A stretch of 23,707 nucleotides of DNA from CAZAFL01 sp964484465 (GCA_964484465.1 CAZAFL010000037.1:1-23707); one strand, 5' to 3'. Positions 15,159 to 22,935 are shown, numbered from the stretch's first letter. Program-made: numbers and translations. Notes: generated by a model not told the origin, from the letters alone.

Positions 15159-18100
15159 CTATTTTATCGGGATTGCTTCTTCAACCACGATTTCTGTACC
15201 GTGTATTTTCTCTGCCGGTAGTCCTTCTTCCGCCAACGATTCTCCTGGTTGTGTAACGGTCGCATATCGGGACAAAAGCGTATACACTACCGGAACAAGC
15301 ACCAGAGTGAGGAAAGTGGAAAAGAACAACCCTCCGACAACCGCAAGGCCCAGCGGCCGTCTCGCTTCAGCGCCCGCACCCAGACCAATTGCAATGGGAA
15401 GAACGCCGAAAATAGTCGCAAACGATGTCATAAGAATCGGCCGCAATCGAATGGTCGCCGCTTCAACTACTGCTTCAATAACCGGTTGACCCCGTCTCCG
15501 CAATTGGTTGGCAAATTCGACAATCAAAATTGCGTTTTTTGTCACGAGTCCGATAAGCATGATAAGTCCGATTTGAGAATAAATATTCAGACTCTGCCCG
15601 AATATGAACAACGTTAATAACGCCCCGAAGACAGCAAGAGGAACAGAAAACAAAATCGTAAGCGGATGAATGAAACTTTCAAACTGCGCGGAGAGAACAA
15701 GGTAAATAAATAACACTGCAAGAAGGAACATGAGATATAAGCTGGAGCTTGACGTTTTATATTCTAACGATTGTCCGCCAAAGTCTCGTTTTACTCCCGC
15801 CGGAAGTTTAGTTTGTGCGACGCGGTCAAGATCATCCAAAGCCTGTCCCAGGCTTACGCCGGGGACAAGATTTGCTGTGATCGTGGCTGACCGGACACGG
15901 TTATAATGATTAAGTTCTTTGGGAGCAACCGTTTCATTAATCTTTACCACATTGGCAAGTTGTGCCAGTCCCCCATTTCCGCGGATATACAGGTCCTGAA
16001 TTGCGTCCGGAGTAGACCGGGCTTGTGGCTTCATCTGCAGGATCACATCATACTGCTTGGTGCCGCGCTTGAAATTCGTGACTGCACGACCTCCTAAGAA
16101 CGTTTCCAGCGTGGAACCGATATCAGCAACCGAAACGCCAAGACCTGATGCACGCTCGCGGTCGATATTAATATCGAGCTGAGGTTTATTCAACTGTAAA
16201 TCAGTATTCATGTTGATGAGATATCCTAATTTTGCCGCTTCTCCCATCATGATACCAACAGCTTTGTTTAAATCCTCATAGCTCTCTCCTTCCAGCACAT
16301 ATTCTACCGGACTGGATGTAAAACTTCCCCCCAAACTTGGTGGGTTGATAACAAAAGCAAGGACACCGGGAATCGAAATCAGTTGCGGAAACAGCTCTCG
16401 GACAATTTGCTGCTGGGACTTATCACGGTCTTTACGGTCCTTCAGCGCCAGGAACATGAATCCGTTGGTCACGTTTCCGGGACCTCCAAAGCCCAGACCT
16501 GTGGCAGTGAATAAACCGCGGCGCTCGGGGAGCGCAAGCAGTCGTGCTTCGATCTGATGCATATACATATCCGTGTAATCCAATGTCGACCCCTCCGGCG
16601 CAATGACTATGCCAAATCCTATACCGCGGTCTTCAACTGGTACCAGTTCGCTTGGAAGAAACTTAAAGATGACGAGACTCATGAGAATCGCCACGACCGC
16701 GCCGACTATCATCAAACGAGGACGGCGCAAAGCGCCTCTTAAGATTCGGTCGTAAAATCGGTTCAGCCAATCGAAAAAGGCATCGAACGTCCGTGAAGCC
16801 CAGCCGGCGTTTACTCCGTGGAGCGGCTTAAGAATTTTTGACGAAAGCATCGGCGTCAATGTGAGCGCAACAAAACCGGATATCAATACTGCTACAGCTA
16901 CTGATACACCAAATTCATTGAATAACCTCCCTACCGACCCCGTAAGAAATGCCAGAGGTACAAACACCGCAACAAGCGCAACAGTAGTTGCAATGACCGC
17001 GAATCCGATTTCCTTGCTTCCGTCGAGGGCGGCCTTCATTCGACTCTTTCCCAATTCCATATGACGGTACACGTTCTCGAGCACCACAATCGCATCATCG
17101 ACGACCAGCCCGATGGCGAGAACAAGTGCAAGTAGTGTAAGAATATTGATTGTAAAGCCGGCAAAATACGCAACTGCCAAGGCTCCAATAATTGATACAG
17201 GGATGGCAAGGGTGGGAATTGTCGTTGCTCTGAAGCTCTTGAGGAAGGACAGAACAACGAGCACCACAAGGCACATTGCGATGATGAGCGTTTGCTGAAC
17301 CTCAGATATCGAATCGGTAATAAATGTCGATGAATCATAGGCAACATCGAGCTTCATGCCTTCCGGCAACAGTTTCACCAGGTCCGGCAGCACGACACGA
17401 ACGGCTGCCGCAACATCGACGGTGCTTGCTTTCGATTGCTTGACGATACCTAACCCGACGGCCTGTTCTCCGTTGTAACGAACAGCGGTTCGTTCGTCCG
17501 CGGCACCGACAGTTACATCGGCAATGTCACGCAATCTAACGACATCATTGTCTTTTTGAGAGACAATAATTGCACCAAATTCTTCGGGCTTTGCAAGTTC
17601 ACCTCTTGTGCGGACTGCAAATTCACGGCCCTGTCCCTCTACTCTACCACCGGGAATTTCCGTGTTTTCACTACGTATGGCGGCTTCAACATCCTGCGTT
17701 GTCAAACCGTGCGCGGCCATCCTCAGTGGGTCGAGCCATACACGCATTGCATACTTTCGCTCTCCACCGATGATGACAGAACCTACTCCCGGTAATCGTT
17801 GTATACGCTCCTTCAGGATTCTGTCGGCAATATCGGTCAATTCCAGTCCTGAATGTCGGTTGCTCGATAGAGCCAGCCATACGATTGCCTGCGCATTCGC
17901 ATCGACTTTTGAAATAATCGGGTCATCGATCTCGCGAGGTAATGTACCGCGAATACGCGAAACACGGTCGCGGACATCGTTAGCAGCCTCGTCGACATTC
18001 CGGTTCAACTCAAACTCGATGGTAATAACCGACCCTTCCTCACGACTTGAGGAGGTCATCGTTTTGACCCCCTGCAATGTCGCAAACTGTTCTTCGAGTA

Positions 18101-18296
18101 TATTGGTGATTTCCGTCTCCACAACACTCGGGCTTGCTCCGCGGTACAGTGTCACAACTGAAATGATCGGCGGGTCGATATCAGGATATTCACGTACCGG
18201 TAAACGCAGGAACGCAATGATCCCGAAGAGCAGAATCGTCAGGCTCATTACGGTAGCAAACACCGGACGCTGGATAGACATGTGACTGAGTTTCAT
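15159..18296 (-). CDS. RND efflux pump inner-membrane subunit (HAE1/AcrB-like)
   Basis: This 1045-residue proton-driven RND permease exports lipophilic compounds as a trimer with an adaptor and an outer-membrane channel. N-terminal SIQRPVFATVMSLTILLFG begins the first helix. The proton-relay pair Asp400-Asp401 in GLVVDDAIVVLENVY and Lys920 in GLVTKNAILIVEF match AcrB Asp407/Asp408 and Lys940. Two large periplasmic domains are present (about 30-330 and 550-850), and the total length is full. The TM4 DD pair without the charged pattern of metal exporters supports HAE1 (drug/organic) rather than CzcA-type substrates. The start ATG 18296 has AGGAG seven bases upstream. It is the last gene of the operon, 58 bases after the SRPBCC gene, and converges on the TMEM175 gene with a 93-base gap that shows no clear terminator. 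Confidence 0.96.
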   Translation of the reverse strand: MKLSHMSIQRPVFATVMSLTILLFGIIAFLRLPVREYPDIDPPIISVVTLYRGASPSVVETEITNILEEQFATLQGVKTMTSSSREEGSVITIEFELNRNVDEAANDVRDRVSRIRGTLPREIDDPIISKVDANAQAIVWLALSSNRHSGLELTDIADRILKERIQRLPGVGSVIIGGERKYAMRVWLDPLRMAAHGLTTQDVEAAIRSENTEIPGGRVEGQGREFAVRTRGELAKPEEFGAIIVSQKDNDVVRLRDIADVTVGAADERTAVRYNGEQAVGLGIVKQSKASTVDVAAAVRVVLPDLVKLLPEGMKLDVAYDSSTFITDSISEVQQTLIIAMCLVVLVVLSFLKSFRATTIPTLAIPVSIIGALAVAYFAGFTINILTLLALVLAIGLVVDDAIVVLENVYRHMELGKSRMKAALDGSKEIGFAVIATTVALVAVFVPLAFLTGSVGRLFNEFGVSVAVAVLISGFVALTLTPMLSSKILKPLHGVNAGWASRTFDAFFDWLNRFYDRILRGALRRPRLMIVGAVVAILMSLVIFKFLPSELVPVEDRGIGFGIVIAPEGSTLDYTDMYMHQIEARLLALPERRGLFTATGLGFGGPGNVTNGFMFLALKDRKDRDKSQQQIVRELFPQLISIPGVLAFVINPPSLGGSFTSSPVEYVLEGESYEDLNKAVGIMMGEAAKLGYLINMNTDLQLNKPQLDINIDRERASGLGVSVADIGSTLETFLGGRAVTNFKRGTKQYDVILQMKPQARSTPDAIQDLYIRGNGGLAQLANVVKINETVAPKELNHYNRVRSATITANLVPGVSLGQALDDLDRVAQTKLPAGVKRDFGGQSLEYKTSSSSLYLMFLLAVLFIYLVLSAQFESFIHPLTILFSVPLAVFGALLTLFIFGQSLNIYSQIGLIMLIGLVTKNAILIVEFANQLRRRGQPVIEAVVEAATIRLRPILMTSFATIFGVLPIAIGLGAGAEARRPLGLAVVGGLFFSTFLTLVLVPVVYTLLSRYATVTQPGESLAEEGLPAEKIHGTEIVVEEAIPIK

Positions 18297-18354
18297 AGGA
18301 TGTCTCCTTGCCTCATTTTCGCTTCCCTTAGTAAGAGAAGATCATGATGCTTAT

Positions 18355-18792
18355 TCAACTTTCCACTACTTCTTTTAATCCTTTAAGCGCATAATCCCAA
18401 CCTGCATCGGAATTTTTGTATCGTTTCTCTCCATCAATAACTTTCAAAAAATTACCCTGCGTAACAGATAACATCGTTTGTTTTCCCTCAGATAATAAAC
18501 TTATCGCCACCGTCAAATAGTTTGCAGGAACATCAGCAAGTCCGCTATTCGGACCGAACGTTGTGTATTCCAATAATTTTTCAGGGACAATATTGATAAT
18601 AGTTCCCTTCACGTGGAGAATTCCGTCACCTACTCCCTTCCAGATTAAAGAGCCGCCGATGTTCCAATTCGAAATTGCTTCACAGGCAAACATATATTTT
18701 TTTGTTTTATTGGAATTTGTCAATGCATCCCACACTGTTGATGTGTCGGCATTTAGCGTAATAGTTTTCTGTACTATCAGTTCTTTTCCCAT
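18355..18792 (-). CDS. SRPBCC/START-like ligand-binding protein (AHSA1-type)
   Basis: This small 145-residue soluble protein of the SRPBCC fold has, in order: strand QKTITLNADTSTVWDALTNS (8-27), the helix KTKKYMFACEAISNW, the turn GGSLIWKG, strands GTIINIVPEKLLEYTTFGP and LTVAISLLSEGKQTMLSVTQ, and the closing helix GWDYALKGLKEVVE. This is the AHSA1/activator-like arrangement with a central hydrophobic cavity. No signal peptide is present, so it is cytoplasmic. I start it at ATG 18792; the open frame runs back to 18888 but would overlap the adaptor gene. It begins 13 bases after the adaptor stop and ends 58 before the pump, so it is embedded in the efflux operon and probably translated with it. 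A role in binding or modifying the pump's substrate is a guess; single-domain SRPBCC proteins include stress and polyketide-related proteins. Confidence 0.85.
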   Translation of the reverse strand: MGKELIVQKTITLNADTSTVWDALTNSNKTKKYMFACEAISNWNIGGSLIWKGVGDGILHVKGTIINIVPEKLLEYTTFGPNSGLADVPANYLTVAISLLSEGKQTMLSVTQGNFLKVIDGEKRYKNSDAGWDYALKGLKEVVES

Positions 18793-18805
18793 TTGGACTG
18801 CATTC

Positions 18806-19870
18806 CTAATTCGTCGGCGGTGCATTCTGAGATGCAACAGGCATAACTTTTGCTCCTTCAAACAATTTTTGATGACCCGCACGCACAACCCGAGTACCAG
18901 ACTGTAATCCTCGGATCACTTCGACAACATCAGACAATCGTGTTCCAAGCGTGACGGGGACACGGGCGGCAGTGCTGTCCGGCTTTACCATAAACACAAA
19001 TGTCTGGTCTCCACTGGCAAACACAGCTTCGTTCGGGATTGTCACCGCATTCGGGCGCTCGCTCAGGATTGCAGCAACGTTTGCCGACATACCAGGCCGA
19101 AATTTTCTGCCCGGATTTGGAACGCGAGCCACAACCCTGGCATTACGCGTTCCGGGATCAAGTACAGGCTCAATGGCAATGATTTTTCCTTTCACTACAT
19201 ATCCGGGGTACGCAGTTGTAGAAACTGCAACTTCCGCACCGTTATTTAATTGCGAGAGAAACCTTTCAGGTGAAGAGAAGTTCACCCGGATTTCATCGAT
19301 ATTCGCGAGCTCTGTTATCGCCTGTCCGGCTCTTAAAAATGTACCGACACTCACTTTACGTGCTCCAATGATGCCATCAAACGCAGTGACAATCCGGGTT
19401 TTGGCAAAACGGGCTTTCGCCAGAGCAAGATTTGCCTCAGCCACCTTCAACGCGGCAGCGGCGTCATCCAAATCCTGAGGCGCGCCTGCTTTCTGGTCGA
19501 CAACCGCCTTCACACGGTCGTAGTTCGTCTGACTTTGGGAACGAAGAGCTTCCGCACGCGAAACTTCCGCTGCAGGTTGTAAATCGTCAAGCTGAGCTAT
19601 CAGCGTTCCCTTCCTGATGAAACTTCCTTCCTGAAAAGGGAGGGCAATAATCGTTGCATCAATCTCGGAGACAACAGTAATCGCTTCGAGCGCTTCTACG
19701 GTCCCTACCGCCTCAAATTTATCTTCAACCTTTTGAACCTTTGCCTCAGCGATTTCAACCGGCATGGGAGGCATGGAAAATTTTCCCCCTCCCGAAGGGT
19801 CTTTTGAACACCCAAGGGGAGATACTATTCCCAACATTACAGCAACCACAGGAAATAATTTATGCGACAT
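18806..19870 (-). CDS. RND periplasmic adaptor (membrane fusion protein)
   Basis: This is a 354-residue membrane-fusion protein linking the RND pump to the outer-membrane channel. Order seen: a lipoprotein-like signal with Cys21 in SPLGC, first half of the lipoyl domain (about 60-98, EGSFIRKGTLIAQLDDLQPA), alpha-helical hairpin rich in Ala (about 101-155), second lipoyl half (about 160-190, AFDGIIGARKVSVGTFLRAG), then beta-barrel and membrane-proximal domains ending near residue 345. The hairpin is short, as in adaptors of the MexA/AcrA class. I choose ATG 19870: AGAGGA lies eight bases upstream. The ATG at 19876 is too close to that site, and the longer frame from 19912 adds a polar tail before the signal peptide. 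The lipobox has Pro rather than Leu at -3, so lipidation is likely but not certain. The gene lies 74 bases after the channel gene. Confidence 0.93.
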   Translation of the reverse strand: MSHKLFPVVAVMLGIVSPLGCSKDPSGGGKFSMPPMPVEIAEAKVQKVEDKFEAVGTVEALEAITVVSEIDATIIALPFQEGSFIRKGTLIAQLDDLQPAAEVSRAEALRSQSQTNYDRVKAVVDQKAGAPQDLDDAAAALKVAEANLALAKARFAKTRIVTAFDGIIGARKVSVGTFLRAGQAITELANIDEIRVNFSSPERFLSQLNNGAEVAVSTTAYPGYVVKGKIIAIEPVLDPGTRNARVVARVPNPGRKFRPGMSANVAAILSERPNAVTIPNEAVFASGDQTFVFMVKPDSTAARVPVTLGTRLSDVVEVIRGLQSGTRVVRAGHQKLFEGAKVMPVASQNAPPTN

Positions 19871-19903
19871 GATCATTGTCCTCTTTAGTAAATTTCTGTC
19901 AGT

Positions 19904-19920
19904 TATACCCAAAAGGTATA
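19904..19920 (-). repeat. Short inverted repeat between channel and adaptor genes
   Basis: TATACC and GGTATA form a perfect 6-bp inverted repeat with a 5-base spacer, 34 bases upstream of the adaptor ATG in the 74-base gap. It could be a small operator or mRNA hairpin; nothing else in the window repeats it. Confidence 0.3.
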
Positions 19921-19944
19921 GTTTCCTTCCTTCAAAATTTTATC

Positions 19945-21510
19945 CTACTGATGCTGCGGATACTCTCCTGAAGTCAATTGTCTCATAGTTGCGGCAGCTT
20001 TTGCGGTACGCACAAGAGCCTCCGAGTAGCGTTGCTGTGCCACCGCAAAATCTTCACCAAGATGAACCAATTCAAACGCGGTCGACCTTCCGTTATGGAA
20101 CTCAATCAGCCCGATGCGCACCTGTTCCTGAGCTGCATCGACCCCCTGTCGTGCGGCTTCGAGACGGCTTTTACCGTGAACCAGTTCACGATACGTCGAA
20201 CGCACCTGTTCTTCCAACATACGCGATTGTTCGATATAATTTTGTTCTGCGCTCATGGTTTGCGCTTCCAGCCTCTCTTTTTCTCCCAACCCGTTCCGTA
20301 AACCGATTGGAATGCTGATTTCAACACCGACACTCCAGTTAGGGAATTCCCGTCTCATCACCTGGCTTAACGCATCTTTATAAGTCGTGCCTGGTGCAGA
20401 AAGTGATGTATCAGTACCAAATATGTTGATTTGTTGAGATACACCTGAAAGCCCTACTCCCCCAATAGATCCGACAAGGTTAACGCTTGGCAAAGCTTCC
20501 CAACCAGCTGCATTTGAAAGCGAGCGGGACGCCTCGACATCTTTTTTTGAGGCCTGGAGATCAAGATTCTTTTTCAAAGCGTATTCAATAAGAATTTCAA
20601 CAGAATCAATGGAGTAATCGCCGGGGGGTTCATCTACCGGAATAAATCGCTGTGTCCCGGCGGCCGGCCTCATACCTATAAGAGAAGCAAGCTGGTCTGA
20701 CTGCTTCTCAAGCTGTTCTTCGCGGTCAAGAAACTGAATGCTTTGTTCTGCTAAAAAAGTCTTAGCACTCGCAACCTGGTTAGGACCGACGAGGCCAGTC
20801 TGCGCCCGGACTTCCGTTTCCTTCAGAAATGCTTCAGCACGGCCACGCGTAAGTTTTTGAACGGCATAATCCCGTTCAGCAGCATAAAGGTCCCAATACG
20901 TTTTCTCCACTTCGGTGGTCACTGCCAAAACTTGCTGATCGTAGCGGGCTTTCTCTGCCTCGGCCTGTCGTTCAGCTTGCGTGAGTTTTTTTCGGGCAGA
21001 AACCGTAAACCCGCCAAGAAGCGGCTGACGAAGACTGATGCTGCCGAATGCATCGTATTCTGGATTGAGAAATGTGAACTTCGAGCTCGTCGCCAGCCGG
21101 ACTGCATTCAATGCCAGCTCCAGCTCTGTCCCGATAGGTAATTCCATTTTTAGTCCCGCTTGCGAGGTTGACTGAAGTGTTGAAATAACCGAGCCGCCCG
21201 CAAACAGTGATGCACTGGGTTGTTGTTGATCCCGATAGTGATAATTGAAAAACAATTGTGGGTCGAAGGTCCCTGCCTCTTTACGTTCTGAACCTCCGGC
21301 GGCCAAATAGGCTGCCTCAGCTTTTCGCAGTGACGTCGTGTTTTGTAATCCGGATTGTACCGCCTGCTGCAACGTAAGAGGCGTGCCTTTGAGACCGTTA
21401 AGAATTGCTGCCAGGGCACTGTCGGGTGTGGTGGGAGATTGCCCGTATGATAAGAAACAAGGCATGAAGAAAGCAACAAAAAACAGTCGCATAGTTAATT
21501 TTCTCAACAT
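19945..21510 (-). CDS. TolC-like outer-membrane efflux channel
   Basis: This 521-residue outer-membrane efflux protein (OEP/TolC family) forms the trimeric exit duct for the RND pump encoded downstream. It has a signal peptide (MRLFFVAFFMPCFLSYGQ, cleavage probably after Gly23) and begins the mature part with LTLQQAVQSGLQNTTSLRKA, the usual first OEP helix. Two OEP repeats follow, with long Ala/Glu/Gln helices (for example KKLTQAERQAEAEKARYDQQ and LEEQVRSTYRELVHGKSRLE) and the ending RYSEALVRTAKAAATMRQL. There is no lipobox. ATG 21510 and ATG 21492 are both possible starts; neither has a clear Shine-Dalgarno, and the second gives a more compact signal peptide. It is the first gene of the channel-adaptor-SRPBCC-pump operon and has a sigma70-like promoter about 50 bases upstream. 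Confidence 0.93.
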   Translation of the reverse strand: MLRKLTMRLFFVAFFMPCFLSYGQSPTTPDSALAAILNGLKGTPLTLQQAVQSGLQNTTSLRKAEAAYLAAGGSERKEAGTFDPQLFFNYHYRDQQQPSASLFAGGSVISTLQSTSQAGLKMELPIGTELELALNAVRLATSSKFTFLNPEYDAFGSISLRQPLLGGFTVSARKKLTQAERQAEAEKARYDQQVLAVTTEVEKTYWDLYAAERDYAVQKLTRGRAEAFLKETEVRAQTGLVGPNQVASAKTFLAEQSIQFLDREEQLEKQSDQLASLIGMRPAAGTQRFIPVDEPPGDYSIDSVEILIEYALKKNLDLQASKKDVEASRSLSNAAGWEALPSVNLVGSIGGVGLSGVSQQINIFGTDTSLSAPGTTYKDALSQVMRREFPNWSVGVEISIPIGLRNGLGEKERLEAQTMSAEQNYIEQSRMLEEQVRSTYRELVHGKSRLEAARQGVDAAQEQVRIGLIEFHNGRSTAFELVHLGEDFAVAQQRYSEALVRTAKAAATMRQLTSGEYPQHQ

Positions 21511-21560
21511 TAGCTCGAGAATGATAAGAATGTGATAAGTGACTCAGGTGTTGCTAAGGT

Positions 21561-21589
21561 AATGTAACATCTTTTTAGTCCTCTTTCAA
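21561..21589 (-). promoter_or_regulatory. Sigma70-like promoter of the RND operon
   Basis: On the minus strand TTGAAA (21584-21589) and TACATT (21561-21566) are separated by exactly 17 bases, giving 5/6 and 4/6 matches to the -35 and -10 consensus. Transcription would start near 21554, leaving a leader of about 44 bases before ATG 21510. No TetR-type palindrome was noticed over it. Confidence 0.5.
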
Positions 21590-21612
21590 CCGTGAATATG
21601 AGGAAGAAAGAA

Positions 21613-21652
21613 TGGCATCGTTTCCCCGCTAAAGCGGGGGAACGAGGTACCA
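21613..21652. terminator. Long imperfect stem-loop after thioredoxin gene
   Basis: The arms TGGCATCGTTTCCCCGC and GCGGGGGAACGAGGTACCA pair around a TAAA loop with a core CCCCGC/GCGGGG and a few mismatches or bulges. It begins eight bases after the trxA stop on the minus strand and is followed there by a T/C-rich stretch rather than a T run. It may end the arsR-doxX-trxA transcript or be a REP-like element. Confidence 0.5.
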
Positions 21653-21660
21653 TTTTGTTG

Positions 21661-21984
21661 TCAGTTGAGGTGAAGATTGATTCTTTCGACTAATTGTTTT
21701 TTGGGCACTGCACCGATGATTTGCTCAACAACACTTCCATTCTTGAAGATCATTAATGTAGGTATGCTGCGTATCCCAAAGAGTGCGGAGGTGCGCGGGT
21801 TTGCGTCGACATCCATTTTTGCGATCTTGAGTTTGTTGTCGTAATCAACAGCAAGTTCCTCGACAACCGGTGCAATCATCTTGCAGGGACCGCACCACTC
21901 AGCCCAGAAATCAACCAGCACCGGTCGATCGGATTTCAATACCTCCAGTTCAAAATCTGTATCTGTGATATGTTTCGGCTTCAT
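21661..21984 (-). CDS. trxA: Thioredoxin
   Basis: This is a 107-residue cytoplasmic thioredoxin that reduces protein disulfides. The active site WCGPC is at 30-34 (Cys31, Cys34) after VLVDFWAE, and the cis-proline loop IRSIPTLMIFKNG follows with Pro near 75. Asp25 is the usual buried Asp. Length is normal and there is no signal peptide, so it is a TrxA-type protein rather than a periplasmic thiol-disulfide factor. An AAGGG lies about eight bases before ATG 21984. It starts 15 bases after the doxX stop and is clearly in one transcript with it; a stem-loop follows its stop. A genome may well carry another thioredoxin, so this may be a specialised copy tied to DoxX. Confidence 0.95.
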   Translation of the reverse strand: MKPKHITDTDFELEVLKSDRPVLVDFWAEWCGPCKMIAPVVEELAVDYDNKLKIAKMDVDANPRTSALFGIRSIPTLMIFKNGSVVEQIIGAVPKKQLVERINLHLN

Positions 21985-21999
21985 TGGATTTTCCCTTTC

Positions 22000-22434
22000 T
22001 TATACAGTTGCGGCTTTTCTGTTATGATAATGTCGCGCTTGCCTTGATTGCAGTACCGCGTCGAGGCTCAACGGTCCCGAACCAAAATGAGCGATCAGTA
22101 ACGCACTGCCAAGGAGTGCTATGTTTTTCATGAAAAATGCCTGTTGTAATCGAGCCATCATCGGGTCGGATATTGCCCAGAAGTTGTGCATCATGAATGT
22201 CACGGGCAGCAGGAACAGCACCAGCAGCCATGCGCCCGACTTTGCCCTATACCCTAAAGCTACGCTAAGGCCTCCCAATCCTGCCATGACCCCCGAAAAC
22301 GGGACGGCGACCGAAGCAAACGGGACACCCTGTGAGGCGGCGTACCCGATAGCCTCTGCCGAAAAATGGGAGAGGATTGCCATAAGGAAAATCAGGGAAT
22401 AAAGTACTCTTCCTGACAATACGATGTATTTCAT
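22000..22434 (-). CDS. DoxX-family membrane protein
   Basis: This 144-residue integral membrane protein of the DoxX family has four hydrophobic helices: about 8-25, 44-62 (GVMAGLGGLSVALGYR), 67-84 (GAWLLVLFLLPVTFMMHNFW) and 99-117 (FFMKNIALLGSALLIAHFGSG). The YSLIFLMAILSHFS start, the HNFW segment and the MKNIALLGSALL helix are typical. DoxX proteins have been tied to quinone/sulfur oxidoreduction and, in mycobacteria, to a membrane complex with a thiol-handling enzyme and superoxide dismutase. Here a thioredoxin gene follows 15 bases later and an ArsR gene precedes it by 88. The start ATG 22434 has AGGAG nine bases upstream. Its biochemical role is not established. Confidence 0.92.
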   Translation of the reverse strand: MKYIVLSGRVLYSLIFLMAILSHFSAEAIGYAASQGVPFASVAVPFSGVMAGLGGLSVALGYRAKSGAWLLVLFLLPVTFMMHNFWAISDPMMARLQQAFFMKNIALLGSALLIAHFGSGPLSLDAVLQSRQARHYHNRKAATV

Positions 22435-22481
22435 AGTCGGAATCTCCTTTCTTACAGATGAATAATGTATTTATATATCTA

Positions 22482-22511
22482 AATATAGAAATATATCAAT
22501 CTATTTAACAA
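22482..22511 (-). promoter_or_regulatory. doxX-trxA promoter with embedded operator element
   Basis: On the minus strand TTGTTA (22506-22511) and TATATT (22482-22487) form a -35/-10 pair with an 18-base spacer. The spacer and -10 contain ATTGATATATTTCTATAT (22483-22500), which matches the arsR promoter element at 22811-22828 in 17 of 18 positions. A bound repressor here would block RNA polymerase. The leader to ATG 22434 would be about 40 bases. Confidence 0.6.
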
Positions 22512-22522
22512 AAAAAATTTGT

Positions 22523-22804
22523 TTATCGTTTCGCGGAGGTTGAAATGAGCGCCATAAACTCCTCGACCGCTTTCTTATTGACGGATATAATGACATGCCT
22601 GCCATGCTTCACTGCGCTCAATAACCCGGCGTCCACCAATACCTTAATGTGGTGTGATACAGTCGGTTGTGAAAGGGATGCAATCTCAACCGCATCTCCA
22701 CACGAAACACTCCCTTTTTTGGCAATTTCCAGCAGTATGCGCACTCTCGACTTATCCGACAATGCTTTAGCTACCCTTACTATTTGTTGTTCCGGGGCTT
22801 TCAT
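22523..22804 (-). CDS. ArsR-family winged-helix transcriptional regulator
   Basis: This 93-residue ArsR/SmtB-type repressor has the N-terminal segment VRVAKALSDKSRVRILLEIA (about 9-28), the helix-turn-helix CGDAVEIASLSQPTVSHHIK (35-54) with recognition helix SQPTVSHHIKVL, and the wing GLLSAVKHGRHVIISVN (60-76). It has one cysteine (Cys35) and no CxC or paired cysteine motif, so it is neither a classical ArsR/CadC metal sensor nor a two-cysteine persulfide sensor of the BigR/SqrR kind as far as can be seen. I start it at ATG 22804; the frame is open to a TTG at 22846, but that stretch is the promoter and operator. The doxX and trxA genes follow in the same direction, and a 28-bp inverted repeat overlaps its own start. 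It is probably an autorepressor. Confidence 0.92.
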   Translation of the reverse strand: MKAPEQQIVRVAKALSDKSRVRILLEIAKKGSVSCGDAVEIASLSQPTVSHHIKVLVDAGLLSAVKHGRHVIISVNKKAVEEFMALISTSAKR

Positions 22805-22846
22805 ATTGACATATCGAAATATATCAATATAATTTGAGAAAGTCAA
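22803..22846 (-). promoter_or_regulatory. arsR promoter and operator
   Basis: On the minus strand TTGACT (22841-22846) and TATATT (22818-22823) are spaced by 17 bases, a strong sigma70-like promoter. Over the -10 and start codon lies ATATTGA-N14-TCAATAT (22803-22830), a perfect 7-bp inverted repeat with further matches inside. Transcription would start near 22811, only about seven bases from ATG 22804, so the mRNA would be nearly leaderless. This is a classic layout for ArsR-type autorepression. Confidence 0.65.
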
Positions 22847-22935
22847 GTACTATTTTTACAGCTAGTATCGAACGTAGGTTTATTGTATTTTTCCAAGATT
22901 TTTGCTTTCAAGCCGGTTTGAGTATCTTACCCAAC

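Noticed and set aside
17608..18285. 225-codon plus-strand frame opposite the RND pump gene
   Set aside because: Antisense to the conserved N-terminal part of the pump; no recognisable domain.
18793..18888. 32-residue N-terminal extension of the SRPBCC protein
   Set aside because: It overlaps the adaptor gene end and adds a Cys/Arg-rich tail foreign to the fold.
22805..22846. TTG start giving a 107-residue ArsR
   Set aside because: This stretch contains the -35, -10 and operator palindrome; ATG 22804 gives a normal-length ArsR protein.
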